A program made the position numbers and the translations under genes. Shown here in pieces: positions 11,001 through 26,000 of a stretch of 64,000 bases of DNA. Position 1 is the first letter of the stretch, and each line of letters starts with the position of its first letter. The notes below the pieces were generated by a model. That model was not told where the DNA came from. It saw only the letters and a program-made list of their open reading frames with translations, and did not search any database. The DNA lies in assembly GCF_014356525.2 (NCBI RefSeq), contig NC_052506.1:29828192-29892191 (forward strand), read 5' to 3'. This DNA is from Nilaparvata lugens. Taxonomy: Eukaryota; Arthropoda; Insecta; Hemiptera; Delphacidae.

Positions 11001-14000
11001 ATGATTGGAGAATTCCTGGAATGAGTTCGAGTATTGAGCACAGGATAAACGTTGGAAGGGGAGAAGAGGTAGAAAGTGCAGATACGGGAGAGTATTGATT
11101 ACCGTTCTTGAAACACAATTTTGAACAGGGATATGAGTAAAAAAGAACTAGATATGTATGCGATATTCGGTCTAGAGGAAATTACTAAAATGTGAGCGCA
11201 TGTGAAAGATGTAATGATAAATTAGTAGATGCGTGACGTCACGATTAAGGGAGCCGGTCAGCGGCTTCACATTCGTTCAATTGAATTTCACGGTGGAATA
11301 ATCCCATTTGAACGGTTGCTTGGCACGCTTCTCCTTCCTCGCATGAACACCTTAACATGTCATACATTATTCACTCAGCCTCGAGCATTAAACGCTGGAG
11401 AGCTTATTGGTAGTACTGTGCAAATACTAAATGGATATCAGTATAGATGAATCAATATTGACGTGTAATTGATGCATTGAGAAATATGAATTCCATCATC
11501 CAAAGACATATTTTTCTGACAGTCTTGTTTGGACTTGGGAAAAGCTCTAGAGAAATACTTAAATACTTGTTGTAATAGGAGAGGGCTACAGACTGAAATA
11601 CTGAGACTGATCTAATCAAAGTAAATCTTGAGTGAGGCCTCTGTGTGGCATTACCACAATACAGTAGACGTGAATTGTTTTGTTTTTTCGAAGACCAAAG
11701 TCAGTTAGCCACTCTCTCGAACGAACATTGCGGACTTTGTGAACTCCATGGAACAATTTAAACTACAATTTCAATCTAATTATCTATGAATTAGCAATTA
11801 TAGATATGAGCATTTTCCGATCCACAATACCTTTAATATTCTAGAATACTGTCAATTAACAATAATTAATCAGGTTTCACATCAACTCATTTCCATTGTT
11901 ATCAAACAACTCATTTCTCCATTGATCTGTATTCGGAAGCTCCAATAGAAGTCCGCGATCAAGCGACCTATTAAGATAATATGCAATTAAGATAAAATCT
12001 TTTCATATTCCTTGATTTTTACTACTCGACGAACATTCTACGAAATATGAGCAGCAAATCAAGGCCAGTCCATATCAAACATAAAACTTACAAAGTTTCC
12101 TCGTACCTCCTTGTGAAGTTATTCAATACCTTCTGATACACAGAAACAGTATTCGCGTATGTAGTATTCAAATTTACCTGGTGATTCGCCTCCAACCTGT
12201 TATCGGGATGTTTGTTCATATGATATTCAATATTTGGGTATTATGTTTCTACCTGAAACATCGTACACAATCTGAGGAAGAACAATGTTGAAGATTGAAC
12301 GCTATTAAGGGGTGGAACAAGTGATTGAAACACTATAAAGAAACTACGGAAACCGTAGGACATTCCAGATGCCAATCAAAATGGAATGCTGGAATAGTAT
12401 ATGAAATTGGCTATTGACACCAAGCGGAATCCGTAGTTTAAACTCCAGTTCAGGGTTTCCCCTTTTCAACATTATAAATCCAGCTAAAATGATTGGATAG
12501 TTATGATTCTATGAATTCAGATTATTCTCATTAGTACACTGTAGAGTGGGATGTTCTTGTGTGGAACTACATTTGGGTTCGTTGAGGATTATTCATGTGA
12601 ATTATTTGCAAACTTCTCCAGAAGAGGGATATAATTGGAATAGTAATGAGATTCTACCTCCAGTTTTGCAATGATTGTTTCAGGATGACACTCTACCAAG
12701 TGGTGAAAAGTCGCTGGAGGGCTTCTCGATCACATTGGAGAAGGTGGACAGACACCAGGCGGGTGTCTATCAGTGCACGGCCTCCAATGGAGTCGGTGAA
12801 CCCATCACTGTCGACATGCAGCTGCACGTTCTGTGTGAGTCTATCATAATATTTACTGTTGTTTGGGGAAATTCAGTTTTTACATGGATAAGTGGGACTT
12901 GGATTATGAGCACCAATGCATAATGATTGTATACTCTGAATGTCAGACCACTTCAAAAGCATTCATAGATAGTTGAATCGAGTCGCAGCTTAGTAAATCC
13001 TCTTTCATCATTGGAGAAAAAGCTACAAAGTCTCTCAACATCACTTCATAGATGATCGATCTTTTTTTGCACGATGTGTACCTTTATAGTAGCAGAATCT
13101 GTTGAGAGACGATAGTTACTGCTTCTTGGTTATCAATGCAAATAGCTATCTGGTACAGAAAATCATCCTACATATGAACATGAATGCTGGTAAAGTACTT
13201 AATTAGCGTACCCACAAAATTGGAGAGATTTTTTGGCATCAAGAAGTGTAGAATAGTAGATAAATCCTTCATATCAAATCCTGACTCGAGTGTGGAGAGA
13301 GTTATGTTAATCCTATTGATCTCCATTAAGGTTTGAAAACTATCTGAATATTCATTCCATTGAAAAGATCTTTTTTCTCGAATCTCTTCATTGGCGAATG
13401 ATATTATTCTGCAAGTATCTGAATAATCCTCCACTTCTACTGTAAAGGATACAATGAGTTTCAATCATTGTATCATATATTATACTTCAATCATATATTA
13501 TGCTTCAGTCAAATATTGTGAATTCCAAAGCGTAGAGTTAGACAAACTAAGATCCTGATAACCAACAAGGAAGAGATAAATTACTGCATGAAGAATTTAT
13601 AATAATTGTAAATGAAATTCCATTCATAGATAATATTCTATTCGTATTTATATTTCCATTTCTTTTCAAAGTTAATCATCTATGGATATTATAGGAATCG
13701 TGCATGATTCTTTTTCATGACATCCATGTAGAAAGGCTGATTCAAAAAAAGTTCTTCAAAACTAATAATATCCGTTGAATCTAAGTCACCTAAGGTACTT
13801 TTTACGTCATTACTCCTTATCATTATAAGGATAGAATTATAAGGTTATTCAAGTCTATAATTGAATGTATTTTGGCCAAACATTCTTGATAAACTAAGCT
13901 CATGTTATATGATAAATTCTATTTCATTTTTTGTTTATTAAGGATTTTTCTGATTATATTTTCTGTGATGTATACTATTTTCTTTGAAATTGTGATTGTT

Positions 14001-17000
14001 TTGATTGACTAAATAAATAAAAAAAACGAATAAAATCATATCTGACTTCCCGGATCTTTGGATGGACTAGTATGGTAGTTGGTTCACATTTTTTTCACTG
14101 TTACTGCGATGATAATGGAGAGAATAGAGGGAATTGTGAAAGAGAATCTGGATCTGGTGTACTGATATCTAACATTCATTGATATCAATACTGTCTCTTT
14201 TTGTTTTTTCTACCCTCTCAATCGGCTGGATTCGAGTCCATCGTCGACTTGTTATCATTATATCAAGTCACAATGTCAGTCAGTGATCTGTGATCTTATC
14301 CGAAGTTTATTCCCTCTTCAAATGGCCGTTCTCTATATTTCCTATTTGTCTTGTTACAGATCCTCCCGAAGTCGACGTAGAGAGAAGCTGGGTGCATACA
14401 GGAGAAGGCTACGAAGCTCAACTTGTGTGTATCGTCCACGGAGATCCTCATCCCAATGTGAGTAGGAAAATAAATCATTCTCAACTTTCCAAAGCCAACG
14501 GCCCTTGTGTGTGACTTCCAGTAGATGTTGAATAGATACTGGTTTCATGTAAATTAGATTGGAATAGATTGTGTGAAAACTCGGGCGAGTAAATTTCACG
14601 GCATTTTATTCAAATGTCAGCTTATTAATATCATTTCCATCATACAGACGCATTGAGGCAAATCTGAGCTTCTGTCTAAGAAATTAATTATGATCTTTGA
14701 GTTTGTAGTAACAGTGTGTACTACTATCTTGATTGGCATCAACGAGGCATAGAAGAATAAATTCCACAGAAGACTTCTGCCATTGCAAATAATGACAACT
14801 TGGTGATCAGCTAGTAGGGAATTCGATGTGGTAGTTGACAGCATTAAATCTTGAATTCTGTTTGATAGTCATTTCATATTCATTGGCATTTGAACAAAAA
14901 ATGCAATTTCCCATTCATTGCTATCTTTGAAAATGATTATTTCGATTCGAAAGTAAATAAATTTCAGCGTTGCTTGTTTACACATTGAATATCCTTCGAA
15001 AAAATCGAGTAGATGCTAAAAAGGAAACTCTTGATATTCAAGAGTTTTAAGAGCACGTGTTTTGAAGCTGGATGTTGAAATTTCTTATATTTTCCAATAG
15101 TTCCAGTATACGAATATTCAATCCAATCCAATCCAAAAATTAGTCCATAGCATAATTTCTTAAAGGAAAAAGCTATTTGTGCAACTAGTGCGCAAAGTGA
15201 CAGTTTGCTGCACTGAAAGAAACTTTTTCGCCACTCTTGGATGTAATGAGCTGGTTTACGTGCGTCATATGGAGGCCGAAAGTGATTGTTTTCCGACCAG
15301 GCCGGTAAAACTTTACGGCCCTAGGGCTGTAAAATGACCTTGAATAACAGCTGATCGTGTCCGATCTCACAAAAATCATGGAGAGATAATCTCATAGCGA
15401 CTGTAATAATCTATATAATTATGTATCGTGAATCGCGGTATTATGTCTATAATATATTTTATAAATTACTGTTTCATAATTTAATATTTATTATTGTGTT
15501 TTTGATATCAAACGATAGAATACGATGATATATCCATAGCCTCAACAATATAATGTTGGCTGCATTGTCCATTGTCAGAAAGGTACGTATCGCAAGTATT
15601 TAAAAGTGAAGAATCGAATTTGAAATCAAAGTACAATAATTGTATCAATATTTAAAGTGAGGTAGAGTAATAATGATTTATTTTCTATTATCGAATTCCA
15701 CTTCTTAATGCAATACAATCAACAATAATAATAAGAAAATACAGCAGAGATCTGAAGTAGGCTTACCGAGAGAGGCTTACCGGCCTGGTCGGAAAACTAT
15801 CACTTTCGGCCTCCATATGACGCACGTAAACCAGCTCATTACATCCAAGTGTGGCGAAAAAGTTTCTTTCAGTGCAGCAAACTGTCACTTTGCGCACTAG
15901 TTGCACAAATAGCTTTTTCCTTTAAGAAATTATGCTATGGACTAATTTTTGGATTGGATTGGATTGAATATTCGTATACTGGAACTATTGGAAAATATAC
16001 GAAATTTCAACATCCAGCTTCAAAACACGTGCTCTTAAAACTCTTGAATATCAAAAGTTTCCTTTTTAGCATCTACTCGATTTTTTCGAAGGATATTCAC
16101 TGTGTAAACAAGCAACGCTGAAACAAAATTCGCCACCCACACTTTTTTTCGGGAAACCCATACTCCTAGAACGTTTTTCTTTCGTGGATTATCTATCAAT
16201 AACGTCCACATCGATGACGTCCATATCCCAAACATTTTTCTTCGAGTTATCTCTCCTTCAAAACAAAATATTACGATATTCCACACCAATGTAAATTGCA
16301 TTTCATTCCGATGTATTTGCCTCATTGGCACTGACTGTTAGTGAACCCACTCATCGAATAAAACTCTCCGCTCAGGGGTATGTTACACATTAGTGTTATA
16401 TAAACTTATGCAGCTTCCCAAGTTCAGCGTACTAATTACTAAGTGTTGAATATTTTCCGTCCACTTGATTTTTCTTCGTTAGTTTTCGTCGGATTTTTGC
16501 CATATATTTTTTGGTGTTCCACCTGACAAAATTACTCACAATTCACAGGATAATCAAGATTCGACTTCTACTCAATTTCTATTATATATCATCAATAAGT
16601 TCAATGAATTATGTGCATGGATCAAGTTCAAGCATCCACGAAGTAATAATATTATTATCTGTTCAAGAATCTGAGTAGAGCATGAAGAACAGTGAAACGC
16701 AAGATAATATATAGCAGTTTTCACATGTTTCCTTTTAAATAATATTCAGTATCTGGTTAGTGGGATGGGACGAGAGTTTATTTACATAAATTATTTCGTT
16801 CACAAATGTCTCAAACTACTAGAATCATGAGCACATTTGAATGCATGGGAAATAATGGTTCATCTTCTTAGATCCACCCCTCAAAACAAATTATGAAGCC
16901 AAAGTTCAGCAGACAAACCGCTTTGTTTCGTTAGACTAGTAGCTGTACTGTACTCTAGGTGAGTACTGTACTGTAGCATGTAGATTACAATGAAGGGGCT

Positions 17001-20000
17001 AGATATGCAAAATGCATCACACAGAAAAATGTTCTCGTCACGAATCTCCACTTTAACTTCCAATGGAGTTAACATTTTTTACTTGTTTTATAATTTGTCT
17101 TGCTAAAAACGTCTATGAGTATAACAGGAATAACTAATACTAGCAGATACAAATGATTGTCTGTTGTATGGTCTAGAGATTATATTGCTGACTATAGGTG
17201 AGCTATTTTGCAATCATTCTCATAAACTGTAGGATAGAATTTAACCGAATAAAACTTATATATTGTACAATATATTATAGATGGATGAGAATTATATGCA
17301 TGTTACATTTGACAAAGTAAGAGATAATAAATGTAAATTAATACATGTAACAATAAGGGGCTACTACTTCCAGTGATAAAAATAAAACGAATATAGTAAC
17401 TTTTTCACTTCAATAACACTTCATAGAACACTGGAGTGATATCCCTTACACTTGAAAAATCTTGAATTCTCAAGAGTATGAATTGAAAAAAACCCATCAT
17501 ATATTTCAGACGACCCATCCAGTCTTCTGGCGTATTATACAGAGTGTTCACGAACTCCCAACCAATATTCTAGGGCATTGTTCCTGGCTAATGAACATTT
17601 TGCTTTTTTCACTTTCTCCTAAATAATGATTGAACATACGGAATTGGAACGTTGCACAATCATTTATAACAAATAGACAAAGCTACGAAAAAATTATGAT
17701 AATTTTTCAGATTCATAAAACAAAATAGCGGCCATTCAAAATTGAGTTTCTTGAATAGCTCAGATTACATTGGTTTTAAAAAATACAAGAATAACCTTTT
17801 TTAATGAATTGAATATATCCATTGTTATAAATGATTGTGCGAAGTTTCAATTTCTTATGTTCAACCATTATTTGGAAAAAAATAATTAGTGATATCTATC
17901 GATTAATACCTGATTTTTTTAAAGATAATATTAACTGAGATATATGACAGTCTATCTTAAACTAATGCCAAGACCAAGAGGGGTATGTGACATCAATTAT
18001 TGTTTGAAATGATCTAAAATAGCTTACAAATAAAATGCAAAGCAGACGGATACTGTTGCATTGTTGTGGCAGACTTTTGCCGCATGACTTGGCATGCACT
18101 ACAACTAACGTCCAGTGGTGTCCTATCACTGAATCCGCCATATTTCGGTTCATATTAGTCCAATTAAAAAAAAATCAGGTACCAATATTGATAGATATTG
18201 AATTCACTGAAAAAAGTTATTCTTTCATTTTTTTGTAAAACCAACGGCTTCTGAGTTACCTAAGAAACAAAACTTTAAATGACCGCCATTTTGTTTTTAG
18301 AATTTCAAAAATCACCATAATTTTCTCCTAGCTTTGTCCAGTTGTTATAAATGATTGTGCGGAGTTTCAATTTCGTATGTTCAACCATTATTTAGAGAAA
18401 AAATAATTAGTGAAAAAAAGCAAAATGGCAGCTGTGTGAGTAACTGGAACAGTACCCAGGATATGCCCTAGAATATGCCCTAGAATATTGTTTGGAGTTC
18501 GTGAACACTCTGTATATCTTTCAAATGAAGAATATTGGATAAAAATGAATTTATTGATGTTCATTCCATGTATGCACCAGGAGATGGATAATTTGCTCAA
18601 AATGCATAGGGCTTCTGAATTTTTCAGAGATTTCAATGATTTGAAGAGGTTTTCTGTAATTATTACGTGAGTTATTATTAAGTAAACTGCGTGCTCTCCA
18701 AGTAATGCAAGTATTATATGAGTCTTTGAACTACGAAATTCATAAAGATTGCCACTCATGAAAGTAATAATGTTCTTCGGAATCTCGAATCATCAATAAT
18801 TGATCATTTTGTCTCAATAGAAAAAACACTGGGAAATAATTATGGATCAGGTTTCAAGTTACAATCAACAACAAAATAGGAATGTCTATTGATAACCAGA
18901 AAAAAACAGATTTGCTGTGTTCCTGGCTGTCCGTTGATCTCATGTAAGACTACTTTGGAAACAGCATGAACCAATATCTTGATGTGTGTCCTCCTGATAT
19001 TATTGAGTTCAGAAAATGGTAAATAGAACACATAAAAATGATTATAATATTTGTCAACAGACGGTGTGGTACCAGGACAGTTTTCCTATGGAGCCGAACG
19101 ATAGAAGAACCATGGAAACACGAGGGAATAAACACACTCTCACCATCAAGAATGTTCAAAGTTCGGATTTTGGGAACTACAGCTGCATTGCTGAGAACTC
19201 TTTAGGGAGGGCGAAAAAATACATGGAAGTGTCTGGTGAGTACAAAATTCGCATATTCTTAATCATTTAATGAAAGCTTCTGAATTGCAGCATCTTCCTC
19301 AAATTACACTCTTATATTTTCCAAGATATTTTATATCTTCCGAGTGGTTGAATTTTGAACTTGAAAGTGTGTAATGCTTTACAGCTTTGGCAAATTTCCA
19401 GAGTTGAGTCCAACTCAACGAGTATCCGAATTCCCTTAGGATTTCGCATTTTGAAGAAAAATCAATTTCCCAGCTTTGAAGAAGCCTCAGAGAGAAATTA
19501 TGATCTTTCATATTCAGTAATATCAACACCAGGTATTGTTGAAAATTTATTTCAAGTTAAAAAAAACTTCTATCACACCTTCCAATAACTCAGATAAATC
19601 AAAAAACTGGATGGATTCTTCAACATGGCAAACAACTTCCTAGTTCAAGTTGTTTTGAAAGGATTGATGAATGATTCATTTAAAGAGCCCTATATCAATG
19701 CCACGTGATTTGAGGGACATTGAAGATCCTAGAAACATGTTTTTAGATCTCTTAAAAGTCGACTCAGCGTGTTTCAGTCTACTGAATTCAAATTTCATTG
19801 GTTGAATCGTTCTGGATGAAATATAGGAACGCATCCAACACGAGAAGTGTTATTAGAAGGATTGTTCTCACTTCTTGGTCGTAGTTTGGTGACAATTCAT
19901 GGAGTTCCAGAATTACACTACTATACGACTTGAAACATAATAATTGAACATGATATGAGTACAGAATTCAAAAATGAAAGTTTATTGGTCAAGTCTTCCT

Positions 20001-23000
20001 TGATGATCAAGCCGCTCTCCTGGTGACAAATGATTTTGTCGGAGAAGGCTGTTGTTGAAATAATAATTGTGCTAGGCCCCGAGGTCTGTCGATTTGAATC
20101 TGGTCAATAATGTGATCCTAATTCTAGTGGTTTGAGGGTCTTGGAAATAAGAACATAGATATGCGGTTGACTGTCTGCTCTAATAGTAATGAAAATAATA
20201 TCGAAAGTATTAAAGAACACATCTACACATGAATAATCAAATAATAGATCTGTCTTTGAGAGACCAAATTCACGGGGGCACATCTGATGTTGTAGTGGGG
20301 GGTATCAAGTACTTATCTAAGATCTGTCGTCCTCAAGTCCGGTGTCCAAAGGGTGATGGATGAGGATGAAGGGTGATGGCCTCCAGGCATCGGGCTAGTG
20401 GCGTCAGATCGAAGATCGTCTTTCAGCTCCGCACGGCAAGGTCAGATGTCCGATATCACCGGCCATCTCGGTCGGTGAATTCGTCAGCCCTCGTTCGACA
20501 GCAAGGCATATCTACAGCTCAATCCTTGAATGAGTATTCGAGAATACACGAGCACACAAGAAAACCCTTAAATGGGTTTTCGACTGTTACTAATAGGCTA
20601 CAATAATAATAAATTGCAGCAGTCAACCGCTCAGAATGGAGTTAAATAGAATATGTCATTAATAATTTAACAAAGAATTAGCAATTGCAAAGCTTATCGG
20701 ATATAATATGATTCCCAATTATTAAACTTTAGTCTTCAGGAGAGAACGAAAAACTATCTGGAAAGGACATGATTCAATCAGGCCAACGAATAATTTAGTT
20801 CAGAAAAGAAATGTCTGTACTCTACAGAATCTAAAAGCGGTCTCTTGTTCAAGTCTCCTAGTCGACCGAACGAGGCTCAAAAAAGGTATCAGGCTTAGCA
20901 ATGAAGCCAATAAAAATTACCAAATTACAAAGCATGAGGTGGGGACGCCATAAATTTCCCTCAATAGAACGAGAAAGGAATACAACTAGCAAGGACTGAA
21001 TACAGCAAAATTCTCTCAATCGGAGTAGAAGACTCAGCAATAGAATGTATGTTCAACTGATTTTTTATGATGATCTAGCATCTGCAGCAATTCTAAGTAC
21101 TCGAGGAAAACGTTGAATAACAATAGAGGAAATATTAGAATTCAATTACCTAATGTGCTGAATTACATCATGAAACTACTCCAATACCGTGAGAGTCGCA
21201 AGTTGATCCAGCACTCTATTAAAATTATCTTGAAGAAGTTATAATTTTGAAAAGAAAGAAAAAAAATAAATTTCGGCACATGATTCAGAAGAAAACGAAT
21301 ATAAAACACTGGCAGAACTCGTACTTGGAGCTTCGGGGCGTTTTATGGAAAAGAACATTGTATGCATGCGTTTGAAGATTGAATCCTGATGTAATTCCCG
21401 TCTGAAACGCCAAATACCATTTGATTCCCGAGATAGTATTTCCAGGTACTCAATTGATAGACTTGCACACATGCTTCACGTAACAGTATGAGACAATCAC
21501 AGTTCACAGCATGACTAAAGAGTTCTTTTTCAATGACAATTATTTGTGGTTTTTAGTTTTAAAATTACCGTGGTTGCATCGAGTTTACTTTTTAGTACAT
21601 TAACTGGTAACTCTATATTATCAGAACTAGAAATAACGATTCACGATTTCATACTTATATTATAATGGTTAGTGTTTAGTGGTTCCAAAGCATGTAATTA
21701 TAAATCGATTTGCGGGAGAAGAAGCTTCCAAACGCAATCATTATTTTCTTCATACCTGAATAAACTTGAATTTTCTAAACTCCACTTGACATAATTTTTA
21801 TCAACAAATCAATTAAGATGCGAGAATGCAGTTTTTCCTGGAATATCTCCTGGAAAATCCATCATTCTGAAAGTCTTCCTTTTCTAGTATAAAATTATTA
21901 CTCTCTCTTTTTCGAGATTAATGCATTTTTTCATCCATTTTGTTCATCGAAAAATACTCATAATCTGTGTTTGGAAGGGGGATCAAGAATGCTGATCAAC
22001 AATAAATTATTCCTTATTATTTCCTATTATGTAGATCTGAATGATATCTCAAGAGTTTGAATTATTATGGTCACTGGGGCTGCAGTTAAATCGATTCATT
22101 CTATCAATTCTTGTGACGTCAATCGAAACAATGAAGCTCGGAGAGCACTGTAAAGCATTATTTCCCTCTTTTGAAGAGGGAAAAATCGCTTTCCATACCA
22201 ATTGTGTGCCCTCCACATTCAGAAGTGATTCATTAGTTTCTATTTTACAGATAATTGTTCCCAATATCTTGTTGGAAACGTTCTTGAAAGGAAGAAAACA
22301 TCTTGAAGAAAGGGTATTTTTCTCAGAAACTTGGTATTCCTTCTGTTGGCAAACCTTCGGAATTAGTGGGATTCGAAAAGATAAAAATTACTTCCGAATA
22401 AGATTTTGATTTGTAATTTTTTTGTTACTTTTCACAACTCCAGAATTTACTTAGAACAGCAAAACGCAGCGATCGTTTCAAATTTTCGTATTAAAAAGTC
22501 AGAATCTCATTAAAGGTAGTAGGACATTGCATATTTTTTAAATTTTTTTATTTATTCACGATGCAAATGTAATGTAATAACATTGAATGATAGAATAATA
22601 AGGTAGTCCTTGTGCTATTTTTCTTCCTAATTTTTATAATTGAGTGTAATATATCAGAGTTCCTCAGGTATAATCCATGTGTCTTTACTAGTCTGGTTCT
22701 GGATTCAACGTTGTGGTATAGCGCTAGAGGATGAACTTCCAGTGGTATAATCGATGAATATTCTCTCTTTATTGATCCATTTCAATCTATAATCGTCACA
22801 TCAACTCAATATCGAGAATATCTAGTGACTATTATAGTTTAATCTTGAATGAGACGTTGAGTTGACATACAATATCAGGAATAATTAAACGCTCAGCTGT
22901 CAGCTGTCATCCTCAATCAATGATGCTCGGTCCCATTGGGCAAATGTGTGTGAACAATGCTGCCATGGTAACCTGTATCAATAAAATTGAGTCTGTGAGT

Positions 23001-26000
23001 AACAAATAAAAAGATCATCCGCAACAATGCTCTCTCGTATGCTGCACGTTTCCATTTCACCTGGGATACATACCAACGCTTTTGTCAGAGGTATTCTATT
23101 ATTCATTTTTCATGAACGTTTCTAAGTTGAAACTGACCCTCAAATAGAGCCAGGAAACTTCATGAGAGATTTAACTCCACCGGATACTATTCAACATTGA
23201 CAGTATGCTTATATAATTAATTTCACTAGTTGACACAATATTATTAGAATCATTACGGGATCAAGTCATGAATCTGTGATGTAAGATATCCAATATTATT
23301 GACTGAAAATACTCGAAATTTCTGACAAGTTACTATTGAATACGTTATTTATCATGGAGATAATAGGCTTTTAAATACATACATAATTCAGATTCACCCC
23401 TTCCAATACAGAATACTCTTTTTGATTCGAGAAGCTTGACTTTCTAAGGATCCCGTCCACAACTTTAACTTCAGGATTGGGAAACTATGATTCCTGCCTT
23501 GGAATATATACCCGAAATTCATGTTTCTACACTCAGGGGACAATACTCCTCTTACCTATGTTGGAAGGTAGAGCAGGGAAATTGAAAATCACATTTTTCT
23601 TATACGAACTTGGAAATATTTCGATCATGAACTATTTTAAAATAATATTCTCATTTTAATCTTCGCATCAATATAATTATTGATAATCCATATTACTAGC
23701 ATAAAGTAAAGATATATCATTGTCCCATTATCTTGTATCATTTGTATCTGGTACTAGTGACCATCTTGGTTGAAGAACTCCGTCATGAACTGTTGTTGTA
23801 TTGATCTTTTAAATACGCAACTTTCAATTATATAGAGTGGGTGAAAATCATGGAAACAGCTTAATATTTCTTTCACAAGGATATTTTCTATAGAAGGTTC
23901 TATCGGGAATCCTATTCCAATCAAAAAACTACTCTTCAGTGGCTTCAGAATTTTTATCCTCCATCTTTTTATCCGTCATGTGAATCTAACTACATTTTTT
24001 ATCTAACTTTTTCGTAATGGAAAGGTTGCCATGTGATCAATAATTATTTTTGAACAGATTCTATGGATTGCGGTTTTTGCACATCGATATCTAAAACCGT
24101 TGGATAGACATTCATATTCAATGATACTAATGAATCACACAAAAATTAAATAAATAAGGTCATTAAAAATCTGAAGAATTCTTACTATCTTATTCTACTT
24201 TCTCCAGTGCGTAGGTGGGGACCAACTCACATATTTGACACTTTAACAAAAATAAAATTTGATCTGACTTATTTTCGATGTATTCAATTAATTTCTGATT
24301 TATACGAATGTATTTATATGTGAATATTTTTGAAATGGTTTGAGAAATCAATGTGCGGTCTTCATCATACATTTTCTCTTTAAATTCTATTATTTTATCT
24401 TGAAAATCACATGACAACCTTCTCGTCTAAGGGAAGAGAACAGAAATCGCCACATATCGAAAGAGATGGCACAACCTGGGAAAGGCTTGTGTTCGGTGTC
24501 AGGCTCAGTTTCCAAATCATCAATAAAAATCGTTCGAAAAATACTGATGGGTTACTCATACTGAATGGGTTTATTACATTTTTTCAAGCTGTAATTAATT
24601 GTTTTTTCAATTACTGTAATTTCTGAAGCATTGGTAGTTTCGTATGTTAAAAAAGGCTCAATTTATGTATTTATACCGATTGGTGATTCAAACAGCGTTC
24701 AAGTTCAAACGCGTTTACTCTTGACGCAGTTCAAACCAAGCATCTGCATACAGCCCTTAATGATAAATCACAACATTTTCATTCTATGCACGTTCACTAT
24801 TATGTAGTTTTATCCTGGAAAATGTCGAAGGAGTGATTTTATTCTCATTTCAATTCCAATTTCATTTTTTTCTTGTGCACTTTCAATGCTTTTTTTATAT
24901 CCTGAAAAGGACGAAGGAGTGAGTCAATTTCGTTGTTCAACGAACTTGATCTGTAAAGAGGTTGGAAGAATATATGTGTTGAAATTTGGAGACGATTGAT
25001 CGAATCCTTCAAAAGTTATTGTAGAACATACGGACAGACACACAGATGAACAATGATCTCGGCCTCAAGTTGGAAGTAAGAACTTGCTAACGCTCGTTCA
25101 ATTGATAAAATGATCCCAGAACAAAGATATATGGGAAAAAATGAGAGGTAGGCCTAATGAAATGATAATATATTAAAACATCAATGGAAATTTAGTAGAG
25201 CATGTGGAATATCTATTCTCACCGATCATTCCTTATTGCAGTAGGCTATAATTATGCCTCTACAAGAACTCTTTGGAAAACTCAACTCTCTTATAATTAT
25301 CTTGAACACATCCTATTGAGAGAGAATACACAACATGCAAGAAACAGTTTCCTATTTGAAACATCACCAGAACACCCCAAGAAGAATTACTTTGACGGGT
25401 CAAGAGGATTTATTAAACTGCATTCAAGAGTTAGGGAGGATGAAGTAGGGACTGAAGACAGAAGATGGGGTCGGCGTGGAATTCAAGGGGTGGAAAAAGT
25501 GATTAGCGAAACACAGTAGCAGTAAATTTAGTCGCAAGGCTTGACGCACGCAAATCCTTTGGGCGGACTTGAGAAAGCGGCCACTCTTGCGCCAAGGACA
25601 GCATTAAGTCTTCAGTAGCTTCAGCAAATCTTCCAAATCCTATCTCATACTAATGAAGAAATAATGCTTCAATCTGGCTTCACCGTCGATTTATACCGGG
25701 CCCCTGTCAGAATGTTTGTTAGTTCCGCAAGCTCGCTTTCGGCACAATGAGTTATATTAATAGTTGGGCTGCATAGTGACCAGGGTCCCAGAATTAGACT
25801 CTCACATCACATAATGTGTTGTAACTTGTGATACGTATGAATATTACATAACTGATCCTATGATATTATGTAACCAACATTAGAGTATTCAAGAAAGATG
25901 AATTGATGATATTTAATGGAACACTAACCGAATGATTCTATTCTAATTCAATGTATTATTAAATTATCACATAATATCCAATCAATCAATATCCTGGAAT

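Larger units (their letters stand above)
4679..12683 (+). other. Intron a-b (8.0 kb), repeat-rich
   Basis: It joins exons a and b in phase 0. It contains a (GT)n microsatellite (4885-5110), a weak fragment of the dispersed repeat family seen at 50.4 kb (about 5395-5450), a SINE-like foldback (5682-5954), a 61-bp-arm hairpin (9428-9573), a tRNA-related SINE (9600-9840), another hairpin (10296-10455) and a LINE RT fragment (10497-10722). I recognise nothing in 6.0-9.4 kb or 10.75-12.65 kb apart from scattered short open frames. Confidence 0.8.
14458..19060 (+). other. Intron c-d (4.6 kb)
   Basis: A phase 0 intron dominated by two large inverted-repeat structures (14962-16122 and 17536-18516, listed separately). 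The DNA at 16.13-17.53 kb and 18.52-19.06 kb shows nothing recognisable. Confidence 0.75.

Noticed and set aside
14226..14245. tRNA-like B box (GGATTCGAGTCC) just before exon c
   Set aside because: The match is imperfect and no A box, tRNA fold or SINE body surrounds it.
15185..16331. Open frames in the 15-16 kb inverted repeat as genes
   Set aside because: Those in the two arms mirror each other, lack motifs and lie in an intron.
22041..22409. 122-codon open frame in intron d-e
   Set aside because: AT-rich, no motif, overlapped by an antisense frame, and lies inside an intron of the Ig gene.
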